Assembly (NCBI GenBank): GCA_034120015.1
Contig: JAXEIF010000007.1
Span: forward strand, 124,001 to 188,000
Direction: 5' to 3'
DNA length: 64,000 nt
Source of the DNA: CALXOJ01 sp034120015
GTDB taxonomy: Bacteria; Spirochaetota; Spirochaetia; JAFGXN01
Shown here: piece after piece, positions 41,559 to 50,427 of the stretch
Layout: every line of letters begins with the position of its first letter
How positions within the stretch are numbered: position 1 is the first letter of the stretch
Position numbers and translations under genes: made by a program
The notes under the pieces: model-generated
Seen by the model: only the letters and a program-made list of their open reading frames with translations
What the model was told of the DNA's origin: nothing
Databases searched by the model: none

Positions 41559-42350
41559 TTAAAGATTGTCTTTCTCGATATCTTTGAAATAATTGTATGT
41601 TCCGACCTTTAATTCGTATGTCGCCTCTTCATCACAAACAATAATGGCTTTCGGGTGCAGCTGCAGCACGGAAACAGTCCACATATGATTGACGCCCTGT
41701 TCGACCACATTCTGAAGCGCTCTGGCCTTATTGTGTCCGTTAATAATAATCAGAACTTCATCCGAATCGGTAACTGTTCCGACGCCGACTGTCAGCGCTG
41801 TCTTCGGCACTTTATTCACATCGTTATCGAAAAAACGGGAATTGGCAACAATCGTGTCATAAGTCAGTGTTTTCACACGGGTTCTCGATTTAAGGCTCGA
41901 TCCCGGTTCATTGAAGGCGATATGACCGTCAGGTCCGATTCCACCCAGGAAGAGGTGAATCCCGCCGTAAGAACTGATTTTCTCTTCGTAGCGGCGGCAT
42001 TCGGCCGTTAAATCGGGCGCATTACCGTTTAAAATATTGATATTTTCTCTCGGAATATCAATATGATTAAAGAGGTTCTGAAACATAAATGTGTGATAAC
42101 TTTGCGGATGGTCTTCCGGAATACCGACATATTCATCCATATTAAATGTCACCACATTTTTAAACGAAACCTTGCCTGCTTTATTCAAAGCAATCAGTTC
42201 TTTGTACGTTCCGATCGGAGACGATCCCGTCGGAAGACCCAAAACAAACGGATTTTCGGACGTTGGGGCAAAATCATTAATTCTTTTTGCCACGTAATTC
42301 GCAATCCATTTTGACAGCCGTTCGTAATCCGGTTCAATAATCAAACGCAT
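41559..42350 (-). CDS. nagB: Glucosamine-6-phosphate deaminase
   Basis: 263 residues from ATG 42350 (GGAG nine bases before); the 30-base longer frame starts inside the previous gene's end and is rejected. Opens MRLIIEPDYERLSKWIANYV, has LPTGSSPIGTYKEL, TFNMDEYVGI with the catalytic Asp and GIGPDGHIAFNEPGSS with the catalytic His. Converts GlcN-6-P to fructose 6-P and ammonia, feeding amino sugars into glycolysis and so into Pfp. The GH3 hexosaminidase at 51368 could supply substrate. Confidence 0.96.
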   Translation of the reverse strand: MRLIIEPDYERLSKWIANYVAKRINDFAPTSENPFVLGLPTGSSPIGTYKELIALNKAGKVSFKNVVTFNMDEYVGIPEDHPQSYHTFMFQNLFNHIDIPRENINILNGNAPDLTAECRRYEEKISSYGGIHLFLGGIGPDGHIAFNEPGSSLKSRTRVKTLTYDTIVANSRFFDNDVNKVPKTALTVGVGTVTDSDEVLIIINGHNKARALQNVVEQGVNHMWTVSVLQLHPKAIIVCDEEATYELKVGTYNYFKDIEKDNL

Positions 42351-42361
42351 CTTTCCACTCC

Positions 42362-43156
42362 TTATAACATTCCGCGCCAAAAACGGAAATGATTTTCTTC
42401 TATATCTTTAATCTTCGGCATCGAAAAAAATTTGAATCCCTTATCGGAGGCAAACATAAATCCGTGACGAATCAAAGAATATGAAATCCTGTTTAAATTA
42501 TTATCAAGACCGAGACCTTTTGTCAATTTATTCGGGCGTAATTTCAGTTCCAAAATTGCGGAATGAAGTTTGGAAGGATGAATTCCCGGAATCGGAGAGG
42601 GAATCAGTGAATTTTTATCCCAATCCGAAAGAAAGGATTCTTCGTCAAACTCAAGCTGTGTATATAAAACCGTCGGTGCACTTTTGGCATTTTCTCTTTT
42701 TGTGATTTTGGCTCCGAAATCGAGATAATTTTGACGGGTAAGAATCAGCATGCGTAGCGGATCGATCAATGCAAAAAGACGCAAAACTTCGGGAGACCGC
42801 AATGTCAAATCATGATTGGCTGCCTCCAGTTTAAGAACGGAACCGTCCGGATTGGTCAGATACAAATTTAAAATCGATCCGATATCGATATGTTCCAAAA
42901 CACGATAACAGGATATAAATTTTGTCGCTTTCGGACGTCCGTCGCTGTGCGGATGCATTGCCGAAAATGCTGTCTCAATATCGAAAAAATCGGACCGGAA
43001 ATTCGAATCGATTTCCGCAAAAATCACCTTTCCGTCGTAATAACGGGTCGAACCCGAGATATAATGCATCGCAAACTGTTCCGGTTTCAGTTGGGAAGCA
43101 ATCAAAGCCTCCTGAGGATGTAAAACCGCATATAAATGATTTGTATATTCCATCAT
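42362..43156 (-). CDS. Conserved hypothetical protein
   Basis: About 264 residues from the ATG at 43156, which shares one base with the hppA stop (TAATG). Mixed alpha/beta, no signal or membrane segment. Motifs seen include YISGSTRYYDGKVIFAEID, SDGRPKATKFISCYRVLEHI and GLDNNLNRISYSLIRHGFMFASDKGFKFFSM. I do not recognise the family. Coupled to hppA and followed by nagB 11 bases later, so one three-gene transcript is likely. Confidence 0.75.
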   Translation of the reverse strand: MMEYTNHLYAVLHPQEALIASQLKPEQFAMHYISGSTRYYDGKVIFAEIDSNFRSDFFDIETAFSAMHPHSDGRPKATKFISCYRVLEHIDIGSILNLYLTNPDGSVLKLEAANHDLTLRSPEVLRLFALIDPLRMLILTRQNYLDFGAKITKRENAKSAPTVLYTQLEFDEESFLSDWDKNSLIPSPIPGIHPSKLHSAILELKLRPNKLTKGLGLDNNLNRISYSLIRHGFMFASDKGFKFFSMPKIKDIEENHFRFWRGML

Positions 43157-45255
43157 TACCCCCAATACACTTTCAGCAACGGCGCAATCACCAGTGAAAC
43201 GATTGCCATCAGTTTAATCAATATATTCAGCGACGGACCGGCCGTATCTTTAAACGGGTCACCGACCGTATCTCCGACAACGGATGCTTTATGTGCGTCA
43301 CTTCCTTTTCCTCCGCTGTGACCGGATTCAATCATTTTCTTTGCATTATCCCATGCTCCGCCGGAATTGGACATAAAGATTGCCAAAACGATTCCGCTTA
43401 CAGTCACGCCGACCAAAAGCCCCATCAGCATATCAATACCGCCCAGAAAACCGACAGCGACCGGTGTAGCGGTTGCCAGCAAACCGGGAAGAATCATTTC
43501 ACGCAAAGCAGCACTGGTAGAAATGGAAACACATTTATCGTAATCCGGTTTTTCCGTTTCGGTGAGAATGCCCGGATGTTCACGGAACTGTCGCCTTACC
43601 TCTTCAATCATTTTAAATGCGGCCTTTCCGATTGCTCCCATAGCCAATGCCGAAAAAAGATAAGGAATCATCGCCCCCACAATAAGTCCGATTAAAACGG
43701 GAACCCGGGTCAGACTGAGAAGTTCATCCCCCACTCCGGCCTGCTGCTTAAACGAAGAAAAAAGAATAATGGCCGTTAAGGCTGCCGACCCGATGGCAAA
43801 TCCTTTTCCGATGGCGGCAGTTGTATTACCGACAGCGTCCAGACCGTCCGTAATTTCACGTACACGCTTCGGATATTCGGCCATCACAGCCAAACCGCCG
43901 GCATTATCGGCAATCGGACCGTAAGCATCGACGGCCAGCTCAATGCCGAGCGTAATCAGCATACCGACTGCAGCCAGAGAAACGCAGTAAAGACCGCCGA
44001 GGGCATAGGAAATCAAAATAGAAACACAAATCAGCAATACAGGCACCAGCGTCGAAAGCATACCGACCCCCATTCCGGTAATGATATTGGTTGCCGCGCC
44101 GGTTTCGCTGGCTTTAACGATTTTACACACCGGTTTGCGATCCGTTCCCGTATAATATTCAGTTGTCATGCCAATGGCAATTCCGCAGACCAAACCGATT
44201 ACGGTCGACAAAAAAAGATACAACCAGGAAACACCGTTTCCGTAAGTCCGGTCACCGATGAAAAAATAAATCAACGGTGCGGAAAGAATCAGCGCCAACG
44301 CGCCCGCGGAAAAGGTACCGATATTCAGAGCTGTCTGCGGATTCTTTCCCTCTTTGGTCCGAACGAGAAAAACACCGGCAATCGAACACAACAACCCCAG
44401 AGAGGCAAGCAACAGCGGTAAAGAAACCAATCGAAACGGAAGCCCTTCGGAAGCACCGGTAACGGCCAGTCCGAGAATCATCGAACCGACCAGAGTTCCG
44501 GCAAACGATTCGAAAAGGTCGGCCCCCATACCGGCAACGTCACCGACATTGTCTCCGACATTGTCCGCAATAACGGCCGGATTGGAGGGATGATCTTCGG
44601 GAATCCCGGCCTCCACTTTACCGACCAAATCGGCACCGACATCGGCCGCTTTGGTAAAAATACCGCCGCCGACACGGGAGAACAACGCAATCGTGCTGGC
44701 ACCGAGCGAAAACGCGGACAAAAGCGGGAAAACCGTACCGATAAAATAAGCAGAGTCGGACGAAATTTCTTTTCCGGTAACAGCAGTGAACACTGTCACC
44801 GAAAAAACCAAAATCAGTGCCAGACCGCCCAATGTTAAACCAACAACACCCAACCCCATAACACTGCCGCCGGAAAAGGCCACTTTCAACGCTTTCTGCT
44901 GCCCTCCTTTCAAAGCGGCTTCCGTCGTACGCCCGTTGGCAGCCGTTGCCACCTTCATCCCGATAAAACCGGCCGCAGCCGAAGCAAAGGCGCCGAGGAT
45001 AAAAGCCAATCCCTGAAAGCGGAGAATGCCGTGGTTAAGAACAGCCATAGCCAGAGCAATTGTAAAAACAAAAGGAATCAGGACGCGGTATTCTTTAAAC
45101 AAAAATGCCATCGCACCTCCGGCGATAGCCCCGGAAATTTCTTTCAGACGACCGTTTTCAAGCGGCTGTCTGAAAATCCATAACGCTTTCCAAAGGCAAA
45201 ACAGAAACGCAAAAAGAGCAGCAGCACCGGTTGCCGCAATGACAGACACATTCAT
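43156..45255 (-). CDS. hppA: Membrane-bound ion-pumping pyrophosphatase (K+-dependent type)
   Basis: 699 residues, about 16 membrane segments. Hydrolyses PPi while pumping Na+ or H+. Active-site blocks VGADLVGKVEAGIPEDHP and AVIADNVGDNVGDVAG are complete. GNTTAAIGKGFAIGSAA has Ala where K+-independent enzymes have Lys, so K+ dependence is expected. The Glu in DLFESFAG lies as in the Thermotoga Na+-pump rather than four residues later as in plant H+-pumps, so Na+ transport is favoured. One oddity: GGLAVMAEYP has Val where nearly all family members have Glu (GGIAEM). Promoter at 45285-45314. Confidence 0.95.
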   Translation of the reverse strand: MNVSVIAATGAAALFAFLFCLWKALWIFRQPLENGRLKEISGAIAGGAMAFLFKEYRVLIPFVFTIALAMAVLNHGILRFQGLAFILGAFASAAAGFIGMKVATAANGRTTEAALKGGQQKALKVAFSGGSVMGLGVVGLTLGGLALILVFSVTVFTAVTGKEISSDSAYFIGTVFPLLSAFSLGASTIALFSRVGGGIFTKAADVGADLVGKVEAGIPEDHPSNPAVIADNVGDNVGDVAGMGADLFESFAGTLVGSMILGLAVTGASEGLPFRLVSLPLLLASLGLLCSIAGVFLVRTKEGKNPQTALNIGTFSAGALALILSAPLIYFFIGDRTYGNGVSWLYLFLSTVIGLVCGIAIGMTTEYYTGTDRKPVCKIVKASETGAATNIITGMGVGMLSTLVPVLLICVSILISYALGGLYCVSLAAVGMLITLGIELAVDAYGPIADNAGGLAVMAEYPKRVREITDGLDAVGNTTAAIGKGFAIGSAALTAIILFSSFKQQAGVGDELLSLTRVPVLIGLIVGAMIPYLFSALAMGAIGKAAFKMIEEVRRQFREHPGILTETEKPDYDKCVSISTSAALREMILPGLLATATPVAVGFLGGIDMLMGLLVGVTVSGIVLAIFMSNSGGAWDNAKKMIESGHSGGKGSDAHKASVVGDTVGDPFKDTAGPSLNILIKLMAIVSLVIAPLLKVYWG

Positions 45256-45284
45256 GATGGCCTTCCTTCGATGAAAGATGTTTT

Positions 45285-45314
45285 ATTTTAACATGAAGCA
45301 ATAAAATTTAACAA
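45285..45314 (-). promoter_or_regulatory. Possible promoter of hppA
   Basis: Minus strand: TTGTTA (45309-45314), 18-base spacer, TAAAAT (45285-45290), about 30 bases before the start codon. Confidence 0.5.
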
Positions 45315-45328
45315 GAAAAAAAAATCTC

Positions 45329-45357
45329 TTGACGAGAATTTTTTATTTTAATATTAT
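45329..45357 (+). promoter_or_regulatory. Promoter of the hemerythrin gene
   Basis: -35 TTGACG (45329-45334), 17-base spacer, -10 TATTAT (45352-45357), five of six in each. Divergent from the hppA promoter within the 131-base spacer. Confidence 0.7.
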
Positions 45358-45386
45358 AACTTATATGTTGTTTCATGAGGTAAGAT

Positions 45387-45794
45387 ATGATTGAATGGTC
45401 GGCCCGTTTTTCGGTATCGGACAACAGCATCGATACGCAGCATCAGCAGCTTTTTTCAATTATGAATGAAATAATCGATGGCATGAAATCGGGCAAATGC
45501 GACGACCGCAATTTTATTGCCGCAATTTTAAATAAACTTTTGGAATACACGCAGTACCATTTCCGGGAAGAAGAAATCCGATTCAATGCAACTCCCTATC
45601 CGTTAAAAGCGGAACATGTACGTGCCCACAAAGATTTTACCAAACTGGTTGCCGAAAAGATTGCGAATAAAGACAAAGGGATTCCATGCCTGAATGCAAC
45701 CGAAATTGCCAACATTGCCTACAACTGGCTGTGTCAGCACATTTTAAAATTCGACAAAACCTATATCGAATATATTAACGGAACAAAAAAATAA
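45387..45794 (+). CDS. Bacteriohemerythrin
   Basis: 135 residues, single-domain hemerythrin. All seven di-iron ligands are present: His19, His58, Glu62, His77, His81, His118 and Asp123. Single-domain forms bind O2 and are thought to carry or buffer oxygen, or to sense it for motility; in a presumably anaerobic or microaerophilic spirochaete a protective role is likely. Own promoter; GAGG ribosome site. Converges on csrA with a 17-base gap. Confidence 0.93.
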   Translation: MIEWSARFSVSDNSIDTQHQQLFSIMNEIIDGMKSGKCDDRNFIAAILNKLLEYTQYHFREEEIRFNATPYPLKAEHVRAHKDFTKLVAEKIANKDKGIPCLNATEIANIAYNWLCQHILKFDKTYIEYINGTKK

Positions 45795-45811
45795 AACACC
45801 CGTGTTGTGCG

Positions 45812-46021
45812 CTACAAAATAGGAGGAAGATCTTTTTTTCCTATCACCGATTCCAAATTGGCCCGTTTTACGGCATCATAGACTTCGCTCCGAAAGATTT
45901 GAACGGAACGGGGAGCGTCTATCCCTATTTTGACCGTTTCACCGCAAACATCAACCAGCGTGATTCTGATATGGTCGTCAATAATAATCGATTCGTTCTT
46001 GCGACGCGAAAGAATTAACAT
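45812..46021 (-). CDS. csrA: Carbon storage regulator CsrA
   Basis: 69 residues from the ATG at 46021 with AAGGAG eight bases upstream. MLILSRRKNESIIIDDHI and the RNA-binding Arg44 in QIFRSEVY are present; the C-terminal tail is slightly longer than in E. coli. It represses translation by binding GGA hairpins and is held by FliW. Overlaps fliW by seven bases. Its most likely target in this window is the first flaB leader. The longer in-frame reading to 46111 lies inside fliW and is rejected. Confidence 0.97.
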   Translation of the reverse strand: MLILSRRKNESIIIDDHIRITLVDVCGETVKIGIDAPRSVQIFRSEVYDAVKRANLESVIGKKDLPPIL

Positions 46022-46476
46022 GGAGATTCTCCTTTTTTTCTTAACTCCGCAAGTTCTCCGATGACATCGTGACGGGTTCGGTAATCGGGATTCCGGGAAA
46101 TACACTGACACCCCTTCCCGGTTTCCTTATTAAAAACAAGAGGTCCCTGCAGATTAGCCGTAATCATCGGAACATCATTAAAATTAACAATGACAAATAC
46201 AAGCAGCTCCGTATCTTTTCCCGGTTCCATTTCCAAAGGCAGTAAATCGGCGTCATCAACATCCAGCCGGTAATCGGGACGGAAAATTTCCGGACTCATT
46301 ACGGCAAAGGACAGGTAAGGCTCCGTTAAGGCCTGAAGATAAAAATACGGAGGATGTCCCGAATCCACCAGCGCAAATCTGGTCAGTTCAGGCAACCCGA
46401 GAAGACCGCAGGGAAAATCAAATACCTGACGATCGTCAATTTCTATCTCTCCCAAAACCGTTGATTTAATTTTCAT
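46015..46476 (-). CDS. fliW: Flagellar assembly factor FliW
   Basis: 153 residues. Contains FDFPCGLLGLPELTRFAL and FVIVNFNDVPMITANLQGPLVFN, the family signature. FliW binds either flagellin or CsrA, so free flagellin controls its own translation. Gene order flgK-flgL-fliW-csrA is the classic one. GAGG ribosome site eight bases before ATG. Confidence 0.96.
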   Translation of the reverse strand: MKIKSTVLGEIEIDDRQVFDFPCGLLGLPELTRFALVDSGHPPYFYLQALTEPYLSFAVMSPEIFRPDYRLDVDDADLLPLEMEPGKDTELLVFVIVNFNDVPMITANLQGPLVFNKETGKGCQCISRNPDYRTRHDVIGELAELRKKGESPC

Positions 46477-46481
46477 TTCAA

Positions 46482-47735
46482 TTACCTCAAGAAATCCATT
46501 AAAGTCGGCTGTAAAACTTTTGCCGTTGTCTGCAGAGTCGCCTTATGCATATTCTGCAGATCCTGCATTTCCACAATCGACTGAGCCAAATCATCCGGTG
46601 TTTTTCCCAGCTGTTTGTTATTCATATCGGCATACTGCGGAATATCGAGTGTCAGACGGGACATGACCGTATCCAGCCGCTGTTCGAGGTTTCCGATATG
46701 GGCAATTTTTGTCAAAAGGTTATCCTGAGCGACAGAAATACCTTTTAGCCCCTTTCCGCCCGCATCGAGTGCATTGTTTTTATACAACTGGTCTCTCAGC
46801 CGTATCACCTCATCAAAAATCGAACCTCCGGAGCGGATGACACCGCCCGCAAGATTATACGGCGGAAGCTGATTCTGCTCGATAAATCCGAGATCGCTTA
46901 ATACGGTTCCGTTACCCGCATCTTCCAGCCAAATCTGATGCGGTTCGGTTGCTTCGAGAGTAATCGAACCTCCCGGTTCGTCGAAATAGGCCCGAACCCG
47001 CAAATCCGCCTGATTGATTTTGTTGATAATTGTGTGAATATTGTCACCGGCAGAAAGCGGAATGGTTTTTCCGTCAATCATAATGGCGGAATCCTGCAAA
47101 ACACGGTATCCGAGCGCATTAAACGGAGAATAAATACGGTCGTAATTGGCCCAGAACAAATGATCACCGGCATTGCCGAATTCGGCAAACCGGCCGTCCG
47201 AGATTTCCGTCGCACGCCCGCCGTTATCACCGATATATTCGACCGCAACAACAACCGGATGACCGCTTCCCTCTACGGTGCTTTCGATTGTTTTAAAAGC
47301 ATCGGGAGAGCGGCGTGTTCCGGAAAACAGGGCGATTCCGTCTTCGTTACGGGTATTGGCCAAATCAATCAATCCGTAAAGATATTCGTTAAGCTGATTA
47401 GCCATGATTTTCCGGTCGGATTCGGAGTAAGTCCCGTTTGCCGCCGTTACCGCCAGCCGCCGTACATCATGAAGAATCGCGTTCGCCTGCTGCAGACTGT
47501 TTTCGGCCAGACGAATATCATCTTTCATCTGCTCGGCATTCTCCACAAAAGTCTGAAGCCGATCGATTTTGGATGAAAGCAGAACCGAATGCGAAGCTGC
47601 CGAAGGATTATCGCGCGGATCCAAAACACGCGTATTACCGGCAACTTTATTTGCCGTTTCGTTGCTTTTGACACCGTTTCTCCGCATGTAATACTGCATA
47701 TCACGCGAAGTCATCTGCGAACTGATTCTATCCAT
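46482..47735 (-). CDS. flgL: Flagellar hook-filament junction protein FlgL
   Basis: 417 residues, opens MDRISSQMTSRDMQYYMRRN as flagellin-like FlgL proteins do, with N-terminal RVLDPRDNPSAASHSVLLSS and a C-terminal D0 helix. It links the hook-associated FlgK ring to the filament. No signal peptide. AGGAG ribosome site; four-base gap after flgK. Confidence 0.95.
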   Translation of the reverse strand: MDRISSQMTSRDMQYYMRRNGVKSNETANKVAGNTRVLDPRDNPSAASHSVLLSSKIDRLQTFVENAEQMKDDIRLAENSLQQANAILHDVRRLAVTAANGTYSESDRKIMANQLNEYLYGLIDLANTRNEDGIALFSGTRRSPDAFKTIESTVEGSGHPVVVAVEYIGDNGGRATEISDGRFAEFGNAGDHLFWANYDRIYSPFNALGYRVLQDSAIMIDGKTIPLSAGDNIHTIINKINQADLRVRAYFDEPGGSITLEATEPHQIWLEDAGNGTVLSDLGFIEQNQLPPYNLAGGVIRSGGSIFDEVIRLRDQLYKNNALDAGGKGLKGISVAQDNLLTKIAHIGNLEQRLDTVMSRLTLDIPQYADMNNKQLGKTPDDLAQSIVEMQDLQNMHKATLQTTAKVLQPTLMDFLR

Positions 47736-47739
47736 AAAA

Positions 47740-49611
47740 TCAGACTCCTATACGATTAATGATAATATCCAGCATTTTATCGATCTCGTTGACAAAACGC
47801 GCCGCGGCACTGTATCCGTGTTGAAATTTAAGCATTTCCGTAAATTCTTCGTCAATATTGACTCCTGTAACGGCCAGTTTCATATCATTCAGCTCTTTCA
47901 GGACAAGCCGTTCGTTTTCCGCTGTATCACGGGCAACGGCGCCCCTGACGCCGATATCGGCGATTCGTTCGGCAAAGAATGCATCGAAACTTTTCAGACG
48001 TCCGACCATCACTTCGTTGTTACGGATATTGGCAATAGCCTGAGCTCCCCGTCCGTCACCCAATTCGGCAGGACGCCCGTTGACACCCCATCCGGCAGCA
48101 ATCTTCGTTACATCGGCCGCAATTACGGAGTTGACCTCTATCCATCCGGCGGGGTGAGCCAACGGAGAAGTCGCATACATATCACTGCGCAGTGCGGTCA
48201 CGGCATCGGCCTGTTCCCAGTTATAGGCGCCGGCTTCTCCGGATGCTGCCAGTACACCGCTGTAATTGGTCAGAAATTCGCCGCTGTCCGCCGCATAACG
48301 AATCACAAAATCGGGATTGTTTCTGTCGGCAGCCGTAACGGCGCGCAACTGCAACCGACCGTCGCTGTCCAGACGGGCAACCACCTCGCTCCCGGAAGTG
48401 TTGATTCGGCGGACAAGAGTCTCAACGGTGTCGGTCGGATAGTAATCGACATTAACGGTGCCTTCACCTGCCGCAAATGTCAGCGTTCCCTGTAAACCGA
48501 TCTGTTCCTGCGGCTGCAGAATATTGCTTCCGGTAATGCGGAACAGTCGCGTCTGATCCATAGCTCCGTCACCGTCGGAATCGAAATTCCCGTCAACATT
48601 ATTGACAAACGGGTATTCGGTAAAAAAATCGACCCCTGTTTCCCCCTGCAGATTATAGGCTTTTCGATGATTCTCATTGACCAAATCAATGAAATTCACC
48701 GTCATCTGATCCAGTTTGGCAATTTCCCGTCTCAAATCGACATCACGAAGATCCATATACGATTTCAGCTTTCCGCCGGCCATTTGAACATCTTCCCCGT
48801 TTTCGACCCAGGTTACCCGCAGATAACCTTCATTGGCGGGATCGCTGACGGTTTCGAGGTGAAAGGCTATTTTTCCCTGAAGAAGATGCCGTCCGCCCGT
48901 ATGCACATTGAATTCGTCGGGATCCTGACCGTTTGTCGATACATTGATATACGATCCCAATTCCCGTACAAGAACATCTCTCTTATCGTACAGATCGTTC
49001 GGCCGGTCACCGATTCCTTCCACACGGGCAATCTCTTTGTTCAGTTCGGCAACATTATCCAAAATCTCATTGATTCGGTTAACAGCTGTCTGAACCTCCG
49101 TATTCAGCATATTCCGTACCGTTTTCAGCTGATTGTAATTTTCATGAATATTATCGATAAGAGCCGCACCCCGTTCGCGAACCGTATCACGGACGGCCAT
49201 GCTCTCGGGATTCTTTACCAGCTGCTGCCACGATGTCCAAAACTGATCCATCAAAACGCGACCCGAAATTTCATCCGGCTCATTATAAATCCGTTCGACC
49301 TGAAGCAGATACTGATCCCGAACGCCCCAGTAACCGTCACGGGCCATACGTCCGACAATACGTCCTTCCATCAGTTCATCTTCGATTCGCTCGACCCATA
49401 CGGCATCGACGCCCTGACCAATCTGTCCCGGTGTATTTTCGCGATTCAGATGCGGAAAATAGAGCGGCTCGGTTGCTTCCATGCGAACCCGCTGACGGGA
49501 ATAGCCTTCCACACCGGCATTACTGATGTTATGTCCGACGGTGCCGACAGCTTTACTGTGAGCAATGATAGACTTTTTCCCTAACTCGATTCCGGCAAAT
49601 GACGACTGCAT
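47740..49611 (-). CDS. flgK: Flagellar hook-associated protein FlgK
   Basis: 623 residues. The rod/hook N-terminal motif VGHNISNAGVEGYSRQRV (canonical NI(A/S)NA..GYSRQ) and C-terminal FQHGYSAAARFVNEIDKMLDI define FlgK. Forms the first junction ring on the hook. AAGGAG ribosome site. A sigma-28 promoter at 49648-49675 precedes it, so flgK-flgL-fliW-csrA are probably late flagellar genes. Confidence 0.96.
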   Translation of the reverse strand: MQSSFAGIELGKKSIIAHSKAVGTVGHNISNAGVEGYSRQRVRMEATEPLYFPHLNRENTPGQIGQGVDAVWVERIEDELMEGRIVGRMARDGYWGVRDQYLLQVERIYNEPDEISGRVLMDQFWTSWQQLVKNPESMAVRDTVRERGAALIDNIHENYNQLKTVRNMLNTEVQTAVNRINEILDNVAELNKEIARVEGIGDRPNDLYDKRDVLVRELGSYINVSTNGQDPDEFNVHTGGRHLLQGKIAFHLETVSDPANEGYLRVTWVENGEDVQMAGGKLKSYMDLRDVDLRREIAKLDQMTVNFIDLVNENHRKAYNLQGETGVDFFTEYPFVNNVDGNFDSDGDGAMDQTRLFRITGSNILQPQEQIGLQGTLTFAAGEGTVNVDYYPTDTVETLVRRINTSGSEVVARLDSDGRLQLRAVTAADRNNPDFVIRYAADSGEFLTNYSGVLAASGEAGAYNWEQADAVTALRSDMYATSPLAHPAGWIEVNSVIAADVTKIAAGWGVNGRPAELGDGRGAQAIANIRNNEVMVGRLKSFDAFFAERIADIGVRGAVARDTAENERLVLKELNDMKLAVTGVNIDEEFTEMLKFQHGYSAAARFVNEIDKMLDIIINRIGV

Positions 49612-49647
49612 AATTTCACTCCTTGAAGCAGTAGTTTCCTTTTTAGT

Positions 49648-49675
49648 TTATCGGCATAAGAAAAAGAAGGAATTA
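49648..49675 (-). promoter_or_regulatory. Sigma-28 promoter of flgK-flgL-fliW-csrA
   Basis: Minus strand: TAAT (49672-49675), 16 bases, perfect GCCGATAA (49648-49655). The -10 is exact; the -35 has one mismatch and the spacer is one base longer than the ideal. Confidence 0.75.
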
Positions 49676-49698
49676 GAAAAAAAGAATTTTTCGTTTAT

Positions 49699-50202
49699 CT
49701 ACAGTTCCGTCGAAATAAAAACTGATCGGTCACTGCCGGTACCGGCGGAAAAACGGCCGTTATTGTTGTAAACACCACCCGAATTTTGTCTTGTATATGT
49801 TTCCAGAACGGAATTGACAGTCCCCGTAACCGAATAGACATAATCATCGAGATTTTTCAGACGCCCCTGGTAAAGAACCACTTCCCGCTTCAACTCCCGA
49901 TACAACTCTGTTAAGGAATTCCTCTCCTCTCCGGGAAGAAAAGCCAGAAGATCGTAAAACGAAACAGTTTCACCGACGGAAAAACGACGGCACAGCCGGG
50001 CATACCCCTCCACACGACGTTCTTCAATAAGTCGTAACCGCTCCGACTCATCCGACAACTGTTCCAGTAATGTTTTTAACGACAGGGAATCGCGGTTCAT
50101 CACCGCTGTTTTCAGCAAATCCGTCAGGCGTCCGCATTCTTTCAAAGAGACGATTTCATTTTGAAGCAAAACATGAAAGGTTTTGACGATATCTTCGCTC
50201 AA
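49699..50202 (-). CDS. flgN: FlgN-like flagellar export chaperone
   Basis: 167 residues from TTG 50202, which has AGGAG seven bases before it; the longer frame to ATG 50286 has no ribosome site and an unconvincing Cys-rich start. The chain is helical (LLQNEIVSLKECGRLTDLLKTAVMNRDSLSL, YRELKREVVLYQGRLKNLDDYV) with a Gly/Asn-rich disordered tail, the usual FlgN plan. FlgN escorts FlgK and FlgL to the export gate, and the gene directly precedes flgK. Confidence 0.8.
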   Translation of the reverse strand: MSEDIVKTFHVLLQNEIVSLKECGRLTDLLKTAVMNRDSLSLKTLLEQLSDESERLRLIEERRVEGYARLCRRFSVGETVSFYDLLAFLPGEERNSLTELYRELKREVVLYQGRLKNLDDYVYSVTGTVNSVLETYTRQNSGGVYNNNGRFSAGTGSDRSVFISTEL

Positions 50203-50301
50203 TGTACGACTCCTGATTTTCTTTTCGGCACAGCAAAACCGATTTGTAAGAAGAAAAACCTTTGAGAAGCAGAAAATTTTATTCATAAAAAGGAGGTATA
50301 T

Positions 50302-50418
50302 ATGGATAAACGGTACTTCTCAAAGGCATTTAATTATACCATAAAAAAGAAAATTATTCAATCGAGACAGTCTCAAAAGAGACTTTACTATTCCGGACAA
50401 GTACGCTATAATAAGTGA
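50302..50418 (+). CDS. 38-codon small ORF before trxB
   Basis: ATG at 50302 is preceded by a perfect AAGGAGG (50290-50295 region) at good spacing; TGA ends at 50418, nine bases before the trxB ATG. The peptide is basic and Tyr-rich (opens MDKRYFSKAFNYTIKKK, ends YYSGQVRYNK), no Cys, no membrane segment. The trxB -10 box lies within its last codons. It may be a leader peptide controlling trxB or a small protein in its own right. Not a known family. Confidence 0.6.
   Translation: MDKRYFSKAFNYTIKKKIIQSRQSQKRLYYSGQVRYNK
50384..50412 (+). promoter_or_regulatory. Possible promoter of trxB
   Basis: TTTACT (50384-50389), 17 bases, perfect TATAAT (50407-50412), inside the 38-codon ORF and 15 bases before the trxB ATG. 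Confidence 0.55.
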
Positions 50419-50427
50419 GGAGTTTAT

